From positions 23,243,572 through 23,307,571 of the forward strand of contig NC_079899.1 in assembly GCF_024868665.1 (NCBI RefSeq): DNA of 64,000 nucleotides, written 5' to 3'. Source of the DNA: Triplophysa rosa (Eukaryota; Chordata; Actinopteri; Cypriniformes; Nemacheilidae). The notes below the pieces were generated by a model. It did no database searches. It was not told the DNA's origin and saw only the letters and a list, made by a program, of their open reading frames with translations. The position numbers and the translations under genes were made by a program. Below are positions 46,151 to 59,100 of the stretch, piece by piece. How positions within the stretch are numbered: the first letter of the stretch is position 1; the number at the start of each line of letters is the position of its first letter.

Positions 46151-47114
46151 GTCCCTTTCCACAGATTTTGGTTTACATTCATGTGCCAAGTTGACGATTA
46201 TTCAACTAAAAGTTTGTTAACTTTGTAAGCTGGTAAATTGTTGGTTGAAGTTTGCAAAGTGTATAATATCATGTCTTAAAAACAAAAAAGTGTCTAAGAA
46301 CTGTATAGTCCATCCATACTGTATAGATCTGGGTGGAGTCTAAACATGAACACATTTTCTAGTTTATCTGGTTTATTCAGGGCTGTCTGCTTGTTTCACA
46401 ATCATTTAAATGAGCAATACTACGTCTGATTTATAGAGAAGATTTCGACAATTTAGAGAGAAAGGTAATGTAATTAAAAACATTTCAGGTTATAAGGCCC
46501 AGAAGCCCACTCCTACGCCGCCAATGTTGACTAGTGACACAGTAACAGAATGCAGTCATGACTCTCGCCAGCTGCATCAGCACAGATGACGCTTCTACTT
46601 CTTCTCCGGAAATCCTTCTCATTGTGTTATTTATACTAAATCTATTTTAACCCTCATGAGTGTCGGGACACAGAAAGGCAGGGATTACACATCTCGTATC
46701 AGCTCCTCTCCTCTCACAACTCTGTATCCACTAAAGCAAACAGCTTTTCCAGATCCTCTTCTCTGAGTTGAAGATAGCATCGCAAAAAGCGTCATTCAGT
46801 TTGACAGAATGGAGCTTAAGAGGTAATAGAGGAAGCTGTTATGGAGCGACGGGTTGTCAGCAGTTGTGTGTCCGCAGGCTTTTCCAAACTCAACTCAAAG
46901 CTCTGAGTCTTTTGTTGAGCCAATGACATCATTCCTCAACATGAATGGAGACTCGCATCGTTTTAAATTGAACCCTGAAAATGAACTTTTAAGAAATGCT
47001 TGGGTCATACGTCACTCCAAAATCAAAAGACAATATATATGTTGAATAAAGCCTATATGCATAAGCTATTTTAAGGGCCATTGCATTGTACTTTTAGTGT
47101 GAATATAATACTAG

Positions 47115-47165
47115 TTAAAGGGATAGTTCACACAAAAATTACAAATTCTCTAATCATTTCATAAA
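47115..47165. repeat. TTAAAGGGA element, left-end fragment (copy 9)
   Basis: TTAAAGGGATAGTTCACACA followed by ~30 bp of matching sequence, then unrelated DNA. Confidence 0.55.
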
Positions 47166-47863
47166 TGTGACGGTGCTTAAATGAATATAGATCAAATGCA
47201 TTAATGTTCTTGGCATAATATATTTTCTTTTAATTGCCTTTAATTAAAGAGTCAATATGACCAGATTCACCCGTATGAAGAGAAGACAATAGAAACGCTT
47301 CCTCCTCCTATTCCGGTATGTAATTGAAATCAGTTCACTTTTATTACGACAATGAGACTTTCCACCCTAGACATTCTGATATGATGGGAAACTATGAGAT
47401 CTGTCAGCTATTGGATGAACTTGCAAAATTAAAATGGAATTCATTTTTCTGAACAATGCTCAAAACGTCTTCTAAGTTTATCAAAAGCTGCATCTAACGT
47501 TAATGCCTGTTCATTGGAGCATCTCAAAATCCAGCCCTGAAAGCCGTGGAGATTTAGGCATTACTGATGGATTGAAAGAGACATCTGTAAAGTAATTAAA
47601 ACCAAAATTGAAGAAAAACAGACAAACTGGGTTGCGTACATAACTTTTTTTATATAAGAAATCCCACCAAAAAGCAGACGTTCCATGCAGCAGAATAAGG
47701 TTTACACCTTTACAGAAACGATTGTGAGAACAAAAAAAGCGGTATAACAAGTCTTGTATTCTTATTTTGTGCATTAGAGCAGATTAAAACAAAGTACTTT
47801 TTTATAAATCGCTTGTGCAGAATGCAGAAGAAGGCAGAAAAGGAATTACACTTCCAAAGCGTT

Positions 47864-49977
47864 CTTTATTTACAGTACATCTGTCCATATGTCAGTCAAA
47901 GATCTGCTTTCCCATATAACACAAGAAATCATGCCGTATGTCTCAGTATAAACATGAAGCGATATGTTGACAAAAACGTTCATCACACACATCTCTAATG
48001 ACACCTCTTGTGAAAAAAAAGAGAGAGGTCTTACAGTTTTGCAATCATCTTTGTGAACATTAAAGCGCATTAAGGACAATATTCTTTTCACATTGTACCG
48101 AACACCACACAATGCATAAGCTGAACAATCCACAAATGTGTCCGGATGTGTCGCGTTGTGATGAAACATGAATAAAACATGTGACCAGGAGCATGTCGAT
48201 ATTGCATCGTCTCTCATCTCCCATGATTTGGCGATAGGCGCATTTACGAAGAAATGCAAAAAAGTTAACTTTATATATATATATATATATAAAGAACAAA
48301 AGTGAAATATAAGTATATATTTATATTTATATATATGGCATGACGTTAGCTACTGTACAATTTTAATGCATAGTGCTTTGCAGGCTAATATGCGTAAATA
48401 AATTATAGAATATAAGCATCTCTGTCATACAGGCCTCCTGAGGTAAAAAATAAATAATATCCTTCATTCATTACAATGCCAAAAGGGCAGAGGGAATGAC
48501 GGGTTCCCCATTGCTTCGGCGGGACGAGGGGTGAAGTGTGAACGGAGAAGCGTATGAAGTCTTTAGGACCAGAAACAGGCTATACTGTATATCTTCATCT
48601 ATAAACGTTTAGAGCTGAAACCATCTCAAGCACCATATATATAAACAGACTTTTACCGAAGTGTAAGCATGTTGACAATGAGACCACGTAGAGTAACATT
48701 TTTTAATGGAATGCAACACGAAAGTGTGAACTACATTAGATTTGATATTGCGTCAAATACAGATGTTCCTTGTTACCAATTAGAAAAGATTACGGAAGGG
48801 GCAAGAACCACTGTAAATCAGGGGACATGTGTCTGCCAAAAATATCTCTATTTGTTCCTCCCACTTCTTGGAAGATAATCATTATATTTTAAGAGTTTTC
48901 TTTTGGCTGCAGTCCAATGATAAAGTAAACTAATCTTACCGTGGCGACTGCCAACGTCTGCCTTTTAGCAAATCAGTTAGGCTTACCAGGCGAATGTCAC
49001 GCAATTATTACTCATAAGCAAAGCTTATAAATCCGATGCTGTACCCCCATCCCAATTTTCAGATTGCTTTTATACCCCTGGCCAGGAAGTTTTTCATTTG
49101 GAGAAAATCAATCGAGCATCAATCTGGCATGAGAAGCTTTTGTTTCTATAGCTATTAATATTCAAGATCCTTGTCGGTCCTGCCAGACTGAGGATTCTTC
49201 TCGTATCTCAAGCGTGACACGCCGGAGTGGCCCGAGCCCGAGGCGTCGCTGCTGTAAATGCCAACAGAACCGCAGGGGATGTGAAAAATCCATGATCCTG
49301 TGCCAGAATAATTACTCTACATCTCGTGCTGTGCTATTTCACACAACGTGAAACACTCTAGGTGGTCTCAGTGTCTTCAAGAATACAAAAACGAATATAA
49401 AACACACGTAACAGTTCATGTCACATGTAACGATACAAATACAAGTTACCAAGACAGTGAATCAAAGAGTTTAAAACACTTAGTTGAACAAGCAGTTAGA
49501 ATTTTCATTTAGTATACCTTTGAACTTTTTTTGTTCGTATGCATTTTTTGTTTAGGCTAGCACCATCTGTACACAAATATGAAAACGTCTTTCCACAGAA
49601 GATATTGAAGTGTTCGCAAGGCACTTGTCGTCCTTTTTGTTCTATTTTTCATTCATCTTGTGATCTAGCGTTTCATTCTTATTTTCCACGAATGGCAACG
49701 TAATTCTTTCGTTCACAACCAGCGGGCGAACCGCAACCAACAGCATCAACGTTCCAAAGTGCTCAACGAGTAATGTGGGAGAAACGTTTTTCTTTCGGCA
49801 CTCTGACTCTCCAAGTCCAGCCTTTTTGGTTCCCCCCAAAAACCCATTTTAGAAAAATATCGAGCCTTTTTGTTTCCTCCATCATTGAACGAGACGCACT
49901 TGCTCTCATACACACCCACGTACAACCGGTTGATCCATCCGACTTCCCATTGTCCTCAACGCTGTGTGGCGAATCCT
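47864..49977 (-). other. kif26b: Probable KIF26B 3' UTR
   Basis: Downstream of the KIF26B stop on the minus strand, this stretch is unusually free of transposon fragments compared with its surroundings. A minus-strand AATAAA lies at about 47865-47870. The extent is a guess based on those two observations; the real poly(A) site could be elsewhere. Confidence 0.3.
48272..48291. repeat. (TA)n microsatellite
   Basis: A run of ten TA units, followed by further TATATTTATA sequence to ~48340. Confidence 0.9.
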
Positions 49978-50126
49978 TTACCGTCGCCGACAGGTGATGT
50001 CAAAGCATGTGATCATCATGAGATGAGCTTTGCAGAAGTTGACCCGGTTCTCCAGACGTTCCGTGACGAACTCCAGAGCCTCCAAGTACTCCAGAGAGTC
50101 CACTTCAAACGTCTGCTGAAGGTCAA
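49978..50126 (-). CDS. kif26b: KIF26B terminal coding exon
   Basis: The acceptor on the minus strand is CTACGATTGCAG. The exon completes a Phe codon and reads [40 protein letters not shown] and FDITCRRR, with TAA at 49978-49980. This C-terminus is nearly invariant in KIF26 proteins; Cys replaces a Ser in the last four residues. Confidence 0.96.
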
Positions 50127-53100
50127 CTGCAATCGTAGAGGTACCGTTATAATAAACAGATGTTGAAAAGGAGAAATAAACCGCACTCGTGTTTGTGCTA
50201 ATGGAACGTTTAAGAGGACTCGGGGGGAACTTGACTTGCGGCGCTAACAGCATTGTTTATTCGCAAGGGATGTCTGTGTTGTTTAAGAACCCGATTCACT
50301 GCAGGAATTATGCAAATAAGGTAATGCTTCAAACACGCCCAAAAAATGAGATTTGCATGGCACAATTCACATGCAGATTCATTGCAGATGAACAACATCG
50401 CTTCACCGCTGTTATCCAAACTTAAACCGATGAAATGGCGCGTCTGGATACATTCCAAGTTATAATGTTCTTCTCCATCATTTAATCGTCAGTTGGTAAA
50501 TTACTTACCACTATTGGTTTACACAAATGTCTCTTTTAATTTCGTTCTATTAATTGCGTTTGCTATTAGCGGTTTCAGAAAGCAGTTTATAGCACAATGT
50601 CAAATGTGCAGACTATTGCATAGTAAGAAATACAAACTAAATAGACGTACAGTGAACTCATTTAAATACTCCTGGTTAATTATTCAAACAAGTTTCTGTG
50701 TTAAAACGGTATGCAAAAGCATCGCAACTGTGGAGTAATTTACTTTATTATATTTGAATACGACTAGCATCTCTTAGAAAGAATACAACAAAGTGTAAAC
50801 CTTCAGTCCCAAGTGTTGAGATCTTACATTCAGTGGTCCATTTCTCCGGCTCCAGCATCAGATGCTGTTTGGTCTGCTCTAGCTCTTTCTTCAGCCAGTC
50901 GTATTTGGCCCTGACCTCTGAGATCCTCTGCTGCCGATGCTCCAGGATTTTCAGTTTGGCACTGAAGTACAGCACTTCCTAAGGGGACAGCAGTAAAACG
51001 TGAGACATCCATCCAAAGAACAGTCGGGGGACGGTTCTAAAAATCACACAACCGCTCACTTACTTTATTGCCCGCGGTTCGCCTTCTCTGTAGACGCTCG
51101 ACATCATCAATCTCATAAACCTTGATCTCGAAGGGTTCGGTTAGACCCCTCTGAGCAGGCCGGAGGGGCCCGTCCACCCAGCGGACCCCTGGACTGATGA
51201 TAGGCTTTCTCACAGGGGACGAGGTGTCCAAGGTGAGGTTGGGAATCAGCCGTCGCCTCTGAGTCCCTATAAAAAGAAAGGAAATCGGGATTATGGAAAA
51301 TTATTCATTCATGAATAATAAATAAATAAGTTTAAATGAATAAATGCGTTTCTATTTTTTATTTTAAATAAATTATTGGTGTTATAAATTTTACAAAACA
51401 TAATTTCAAAGATTATAAATGACCTCTATGTAAATGTTTATTTATTTTATTTTTTGTATTGTGTTGTATTACATTACATTGCATTGTTTTATACACACAG
51501 CATAAACCATAATAATAGTTTATTAAATATAAAGCCTGATTTGATTAAATTGAAGTATTATTTACATTTAGACCCAAGAAAACAACCAATATTTATCACC
51601 GAATAATCCGTGGTGGAATTTCTTTATCAACTTTAACTATATAAAGTTACAGGAAAAATATGCGCTGCAATTTATTCACACAGACCGCTGAGATAACAGC
51701 AACAATCCAGCATATCTGCAGTCTACAGAAATGAGGTCTGCACTGAATTGTCTCTCCTTTTTGCATACAAATTGACAGCTCCAGGTCTGCTGATGTTTCA
51801 TCTGATTTGGAACCAAAGAACACGACAGAAAAGGTCAAACTTTCATTATCTCTCATTCTTCATGTTCATCATTTTTGAACAAGAGAGAATAAGAGCTCAG
51901 AGCTCAGAAGAACGTTACCGGTGGCAGTTGATGTAAATTTCAATTGCAAACTGTGGTTGTGCTTTTATATCCTGCTCTCGTTTTCAAATGCTGCATTCAC
52001 AACACGATTAGAATACTGCTTTTCTTTGCGGTCCAACGTGTACTGGTCTAGCTTTTGTTTCTGTTGTTCCAGAGGTAGGGTTTAAATTATCACAGTTAAA
52101 GCAGCATGCAAACGTTTGCGGTGCTGAGAGATAGGGTAAAATTCTTTGCCTGAGGAAACGACGGCGCAGGTCTGTGTTCGGGATTTATTCAGCACTAAAT
52201 ATTCACAGACCACCCACAGCCGGGTTTGGCAACTGCTAGCAGACTAAGACCGGGATCATAACAGATCTTTCAAGTAAGTGTGAGGGAGTACAACTGAATA
52301 AAAAGTGTTTGTTTCTTCCAACGTTATCTGGAATGAGACCTGAAAGCTTTGCAGTACAATAAATACTGTAGAGCACAGTCCATTAGGGAATATATTCATT
52401 GTTAAGACACCTACTTTATTGTTAAGAGTAAAAAGTTGGACACTATGATGCGCCATAAAATATACTTGCCAGACGTGGCAAAACAGAGATCATATCCGTT
52501 GTGGGAAATTATGTTTTAGAATTGTGTAGGGCAAATAGTTTTTTCATAAATTTAAATATGGACTTGGTATTCAAAGATTCTTTAGAACGAATGCATGTGT
52601 ACACTCACCAGTATTACTTCTTTTCTTTGAGTTCTTTAGGCTCCTGCGACCACTGATGGAACTGCTGTTCTCACTCATTGAGTCCTGAGCGGATGACGTG
52701 CTTCCAGTGGCCTCGCTGTCCCGTATCATGCTCTCATAGCCACTACTGCCTCCGCTGTGGTAAAACAAGGCGGTCTTTCCCATGGCTGGAGGAAGCTCTC
52801 CGCTCAGTACACTACTATTGTCACTGGCGTGCCCGCTACTGCACCGGTGAGGCCTTCTAGGGGCAGTAATCTTACTGTAGGGAGAAGGCAAAGTTTGCAC
52901 CACCGGCCTTTCATCTCCTTGTGCTGCTGCTCCTTTGTCTTCAGAGTCAGAAGCCCCTCGTCCTTGGGAAGCACGTGAGATGGCACTACTCTGTAAAAGT
53001 TCAGAGATTCGTCCATTCACTGCCCTTAAAGGTAGCTTTGACGCTAACCCTGTCCCCCTACTGCGACTCAGGGACTGTGTTGACCAAGAATTTGGGTTTT

Positions 53101-56100
53101 GGTTCTTTCCGTTGGGTGGCAAACTCGAGCTTCTGTTCACTGACTGCGGGAGAGACTTTGTGGAGAAACTTAGAGTCTTGGTGCTAGATGTTGATAAGCT
53201 TCGACCTTTGGGACTTGCCATGAGGAGTTTGCTAACGGCAGAGATTTTGGATTGACTTGCTTTGGGTGACTGCGGCGCGTTGTTGTTGCCATTTGGTCCA
53301 TTGGTGGGTGATGAGATTAAACCACGGTTGATGCTTCTACCTGTTCTTGGCATTGTGCTGTCTTTCATGACTCCTCCTTTGGAGCCCAGAGAGGTCAAAC
53401 TCTCAGCCCTCTCCAGGGAATAGCAGTCATAATGCGCCCCATGGGACCTGCCTAAGGAATTGGTTCTGTTTGCTAACTGTTCAAGTTTTGCACTAAACAA
53501 TCTACTGCTCTCTACATTTGGTGTTTTGTGTTTACCACCCAAGTCTTCAGGTGTGCTGCCAAGAAGTGTGTGAGTGTTTCCTGGGTTATGTTGAGGACTT
53601 GCTCTGTTCCTCTGGTCAAGGCTAGATTTCCTTATTGGTGGCAATGGGGGGATTCCTTTCTGACGGGAGAAGAAACCCGGTCTCCCTGCTGAACTTTTTC
53701 TTTCTAGTGTGGCTCTGGGACTGCAGGGCGTGGAGGTAGTCACCCCAAGGCTTTTATACTCTCCACTTGTGTAACGGTATGTTGAGTCTTCCAGATCATC
53801 CTGCTTATTCACCCGATGCCATGCACGAGGGAGACTGCCCGTCCTAAAGATGTCTGCAGAGTACACTTGAGTAATGCTTTCAGATGCGTTGAACATCACC
53901 TCGCAGCCATCCACCACTCGATTCATGGAATCAGGCGAGTATACTGCTTCATTACTGTTCTTGTCGAGGATGCATTTTCTTTTTACAGATTCAGGTGTTT
54001 GTTTCTCAGATTTTGCCTCAATCTCCTTAGGCTTGGTTTCTTCATCACCCTCCCTTTTCATCCAAGGGTCATCAAAATTTAGCTCACTTGATAAGAAAAT
54101 AGGTGGAGATTTGGCTTGCATGTCCTGCACTAGCATGGGCTTAACAGCAGCGCAAGGTTGAGTTGTAACGTTGGTTTTAAAAGGAACATAACCACTTGAA
54201 GCTGAGAATGTCTTGTCTGGTTTGTGGTTAGTAGGTGTGTTTTTATCATTCACGTTGTCAGTTTTATTGAAATCTTTCTCAGAGTTCCTTTGCCCGTTTG
54301 GCTCAGGGACACCTTCAAATTCCACTTCCTCTTGAATTTTCAAAAGCCTGTCTTCAGCTAGTGCCTCACCTTGTCCAAAGCACTGCTGGGAAACTAAACT
54401 ATAAGACGACTGGTCACCATCACTTCCAGCGCTCATTTCACTCAGCCACGAGCTTATTGAAGAGCGTCGGCTAGCCTGCACTTCGCCCTCGTTCTTGTTG
54501 AGAGGCAGGAATTTAGCCATGTTGACTTCTGAAATGGTAGCAGTGGTGGTGCAGGGAGCAGTGGTGTAATGCTCCAGGTCTTCACTCATGCTGCTGATGA
54601 TACTAACAGGCCTTGAACATGAGGCTACAGCTTGTACTGAACAGTCACTGTTAAAGCTGATAATACTGGTAGGTCGTCCATTTTCCATCGCCCCATTAAT
54701 TGTCCGTTTTTCCACCAAGGTGAACACCAACTCATCTTCTCCATTTGGCTCCAACGGCTGTTGTAATGTAACTGTGGCTGCGTTGTTCTTCAAATCTTTT
54801 CTGTCCATAGGGAGCTGGGGAACATCATCACACAGTGTCTCGGCTGATCCGATGCTATTGCAGGATGAAGATCTTCTTAGGACCTGTGGACTCATTCCCA
54901 CTGGAGAGGTTCTAGATTCAGGGTTAAGCAAAGATTCCATGGATGACTTTCTAGAGTCCTTATAAAGATTTTGGGAGGAGTGAGGAGGTGTGCTAGGCAT
55001 TACTCCTTTCTGGGTGTACACTTTGCAGCGCTGAGAGGGAGACGACGGCGATTTGTATTCTGCGGTTTTAGTAAGACTGGCAATGCCTAACCTGGGAGAG
55101 CCCATAGGACGAGTCTTCCCCTCACTGCTGCTCCCACCACTGATGGATTCTCTGCTGTCGTGTAAGCTGGAGCTTTTGGCCCTCTGAAGAGGTGTGAGTT
55201 GCCCGACACCACTACTACCCGTCACACTTCTGCTGGTGGAGAGTCCACAACTGCCTGTTGAACATTGTGCCAAGCTTTCAATAATCGAATGAGCAATCTC
55301 TGCTTCTTCAACCACCTCACGGATTTCCTCCAGCTGCTGGTCATTAGAGATCCTTTTGGGAGAACTGGATAGCTGGCTTTCCTTGACGTCTTGGCCAGGC
55401 TCAAATTTGGCAGCTTTGTTGTCAGGGGCTTCTTCGAACGGGAATTCGGTAACTTCTTCTCGTCCGTCGATGCAGTCAAGCCTTTCTTGAAGCTCTGCAA
55501 AAGTGTTGCACTTAAGACAATCTTTCTCCTTTTTACCCGACTCTGGTCCCTCTTCCGGCACAGGCGGAAGCGGCTGAGGATGAATGTGTTGTGAGGCCTG
55601 AGCAATTTGGGCTACAGCCTGTTGTTGAGACGGTTGTGACTCCAAAGGAGCCGTAATGGGATCTGGTATATTTGTATGCAGGGATGGGATGATAGGAACA
55701 AACTCGGGAGGACCTTCGTTGTCTGTTAGCTCTTTGTCTGAGAGGGCTGAGCCATTTGGACCCACGTAGATAACTGTGTCACAAGACTGCTCGCTGCTGG
55801 AATAGTCATCTGGGTCACTGGAGAGGTGAAGCAGGGGCATCTCTGAATCAACAACATTTCGGGAATGAATGGTTCTTAACTGCGTTGGACGGCGCATTCT
55901 TCCTTCTTCGCATGAGCTTTCGCCACCAGAGGAGCTGGATGTGTATTGCTATAAAAGAAAACATAAGTGATAAATTCATTTATTGTATTATAAAGTACAT
56001 ACTGTATAGTCCAAGACTATTGAGTGATTTAGAAAATTAGGAACGGTGCCATACCACGCTTACTTTAGCCTTCTTTTTCTTCAGCCTAAGAACCCGAGAG

Positions 56101-59100
56101 GCAATCTGAAGGGTGGAGAGGGTCTCTGGGAAGTTGTTAGGAGATAAGGAGATGTGAGCTATCATGGTGGTGCGACAATTCATGTTGCCCAGGGACTCTC
56201 GTAATAGCATGGTCAGCTTACTATCTCTGTCGACAAAAACATCAATGAAATGTTAATTTTGTTAGCAGACAGATATGAACATACATGAAGCGATTATGTT
56301 TTAAATGCTTTAATTTCACTTTGTTTTAATGCTACCTTAAACACCTTTAACATATTAATTAACAGAACCTTTTAATGTAGACCTTTTAAATAACTAAAAT
56401 CCGACTGGATAGTTAAATTCTGTTTGGCCACCTTCATTTGCTGACCCAATTAAAAAAACATGACTCTCGGACAGTCTCTATATTTAGAGAGAGAGAGACA
56501 AAGAGAGAGAGAGGAACACTTTCTGTTCTGTCTGTCTTCCCCATGGCAACCATTAGAGGTGATATATAAAGCTGTTTTTTCAGAGATGAGTCAGCTACCA
56601 TAATGAAATGCACATGTAAACCTATTTACAGACATAGACGGTTTACAAGAATGATAAATGTGCTCAAATAAACTAAGCTGATTATTGTCAAGCGATATAT
56701 GAACAGTGAGCATATGGCTATCTAAGCATACAGTACACAGCAATTCTTTAATTTATTACAATGATGTAGCAAAATATACAGACATGTTTTATAAAGACAT
56801 GACTTAAAGAGACAGTCCCCCCACAAAGAAACTACCATAGTAGGAAAAATTACAATGATAGTCAAAAGTGCCCCAGAACTGTTTGCTTTCTTACAATCTT
56901 TAAAATATCTTCTTTTGTGTTCTTTTGTTTTTCCTACTATGGCAGTCAGTGGTGGGCAAGAACTGTTTGGTTACACGCATTCTTCCAACTATCTCTCTCT
57001 GTGTTCATCACAACAAAGACATTTTTGGGTGAACTGTTCCTTTAAGGCTAACACTATACAGTATATTCACCCATTTGCAAAAAATACAAACACAATTAAT
57101 ATAAAGATGTTGTGATTTGGTTGATTGTTTCTGTGCCCTGGATTAACAATTGCATCCCAGTTTAAAATGAATCATTAATTCTAAATCTGACATTTCATCA
57201 GAGAGGTTAAATCCTTCAATTAGAGAAATAAAAAGCAGCTCCGACGTTATTTAGCGCTAATTAAATCACCGCGCAAAACTGGTGACTTTTGTGCATTTAT
57301 ATTCATTTATGATACATGCATATTAATTCAACTTATCTAGTACAAATGCCGCGTTTCTGTGAAATGCTCCAAACCCTAATTAAATCTCAGCTCTCCAGAG
57401 CGCTCACAATTCTAGGCTTAAACCCCACGATGCTTTGCAATGTAAATTTGCCGTGATTAAATTTGGCAGCCATGTTATAAAAAACCCCACGTGCCTCAAG
57501 GGAGCTCATCGGAAACGGTGCAAATAAAAACGGGTCTGGAACATGCACGGCAGCTTCTAGAAGTTGCCTGTTTAACCCAAATTAACATGTTGCTTAAAGA
57601 AAACAAAGTAGCAGTTGCAGTGAAATGGTCTGTGTTAAGGACATTAGATGAACCCCAGTGAATGTGAAACGACATCTGTCTCTATGTGGTTGTCTGGCGG
57701 AAGCTAATTCACTTACACTATCTACAACCCCTGAGAAGAAGTAACGGTTACAATCTCTCGACAGACTTGATGTAGTATTAGAATCCATTAATAATTGCTC
57801 ACATCAAGGGCTAGAAAATGTCAGTTTGTACATATTATTCAAAAATTAGCACATTGTATTGCATCTTCAATGAGTTTAGCCCCAGGCGAGTTACTTTTTC
57901 AGCGATGCTTGTAGGTAAGACTGAAGATTCTGAAAATGAGTGTGCTTTGGAATAAAATAACAGTATACGAACAAAAATGTAAGACACAGACCAGCTAAAA
58001 AGTGGCCAAAACCCATCTTACCCCTGTTGAAAAAACCAGCATATGCTGGGTTAGGTATGTTTCGATGCTGGTTTGACCAGCTTAAACCAGCACAAACCAG
58101 CATATGCTGGGTTTTTTCAACAGGGACAACAGCTAATAAATCACCCTTACAAAAATACATCTACTTCAAGTTCATTTTAAGTAGTTTTGTGTAGGGTTCA
58201 ACTAGCAGTATACAGTACTTGTGATGTCTTGTGTACTACTTGAGACTAAACTGGCCCACTTTTTGTTTAAACTTTTCAAATGTAACAATAGTAAACTTTT
58301 GAGTAGCCTACACAACTATACTACTAGTGAACTTAAAGGAATCCTGGAAGTTTACTAGTCCAATACTTGTAGGATGTTTTTAATTTATTAAAGTACATTT
58401 TGAAGTATACTTTCTTATTTTTTAGTTTAAAACTATTATACTTACAGTGCACTTGAATAAACGTTTTGTAAGGGCATCTAAAGCTGGTTTCAGCTTTTTT
58501 AACAAGGTAAATACGTCATATTTATTATATACTGTGTAGAGAAGTCTTACTTGTAAGGGATGTGCTTGCTGCCATTGACTAAAGCCAGTATGACGTTCCC
58601 AAGGGCAGATAGAGAGAGACACAGTCCTGTTGTGCTGTCTCGGGTCTTGCTCAAAACCTTCACACAACTGCCCAGATCAATGAGATGCAGTCGACTCCTG
58701 CCTCCAGACACTAGACAAAAGAGATTTTTAGTTCACCCAAAACAAATAACGGTAACACTTTAGAATAATGGTCCGTTGTTAACAAGTAACTATGCAGAAA
58801 GTAATAGGCAGTACTACATTAAATATATCTCTATGGATAGGCTATATATGTAGAATATATCCATTCATGTTTTGGTATTTGGCTTTTGGTATTTGTATTT
58901 ATTCATAAATTAGTTTCCACAAACAACCTATTTTTTCACTTTATGTACGTTAATGTTTGAGATTAGTAATTAATTGTTTTTTCTTTATTAATTGGTCATA
59001 GTTCGCAAGTAGTTGTCAATGATGGCATTTTTCTTTAGTAATTATCAAATACCAAATAAGGAACTACCTTTGTCCTAAATTAGCTATTACTTACTGCTTA

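Larger units (their letters stand above)
44624..49977. other. Convergent intergenic region / 3' UTRs
   Basis: These 5.35 kb separate the two stop codons. They hold the SMYD3 3' UTR, two TTAAAGGGA-type fragments (45888-46150 and 47115-47165), a TA microsatellite (48272-48291) and probably a long KIF26B 3' UTR read from the right. No protein-coding frame looks real. Confidence 0.75.
56227..58550 (-). other. kif26b: KIF26B intron
   Basis: A 2.3-kb intron. It contains a short GA-rich run (~56488-56512), a TTAAAGGGA element (56804-57045) and a strongly palindromic 104-bp element (58022-58125). The rest is unremarkable. Confidence 0.85.

Noticed and set aside
53874..54965. Several plus-strand frames opposite the giant KIF26B exon (up to 125 codons)
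   Set aside because: They are antisense shadows of a long conserved coding exon.
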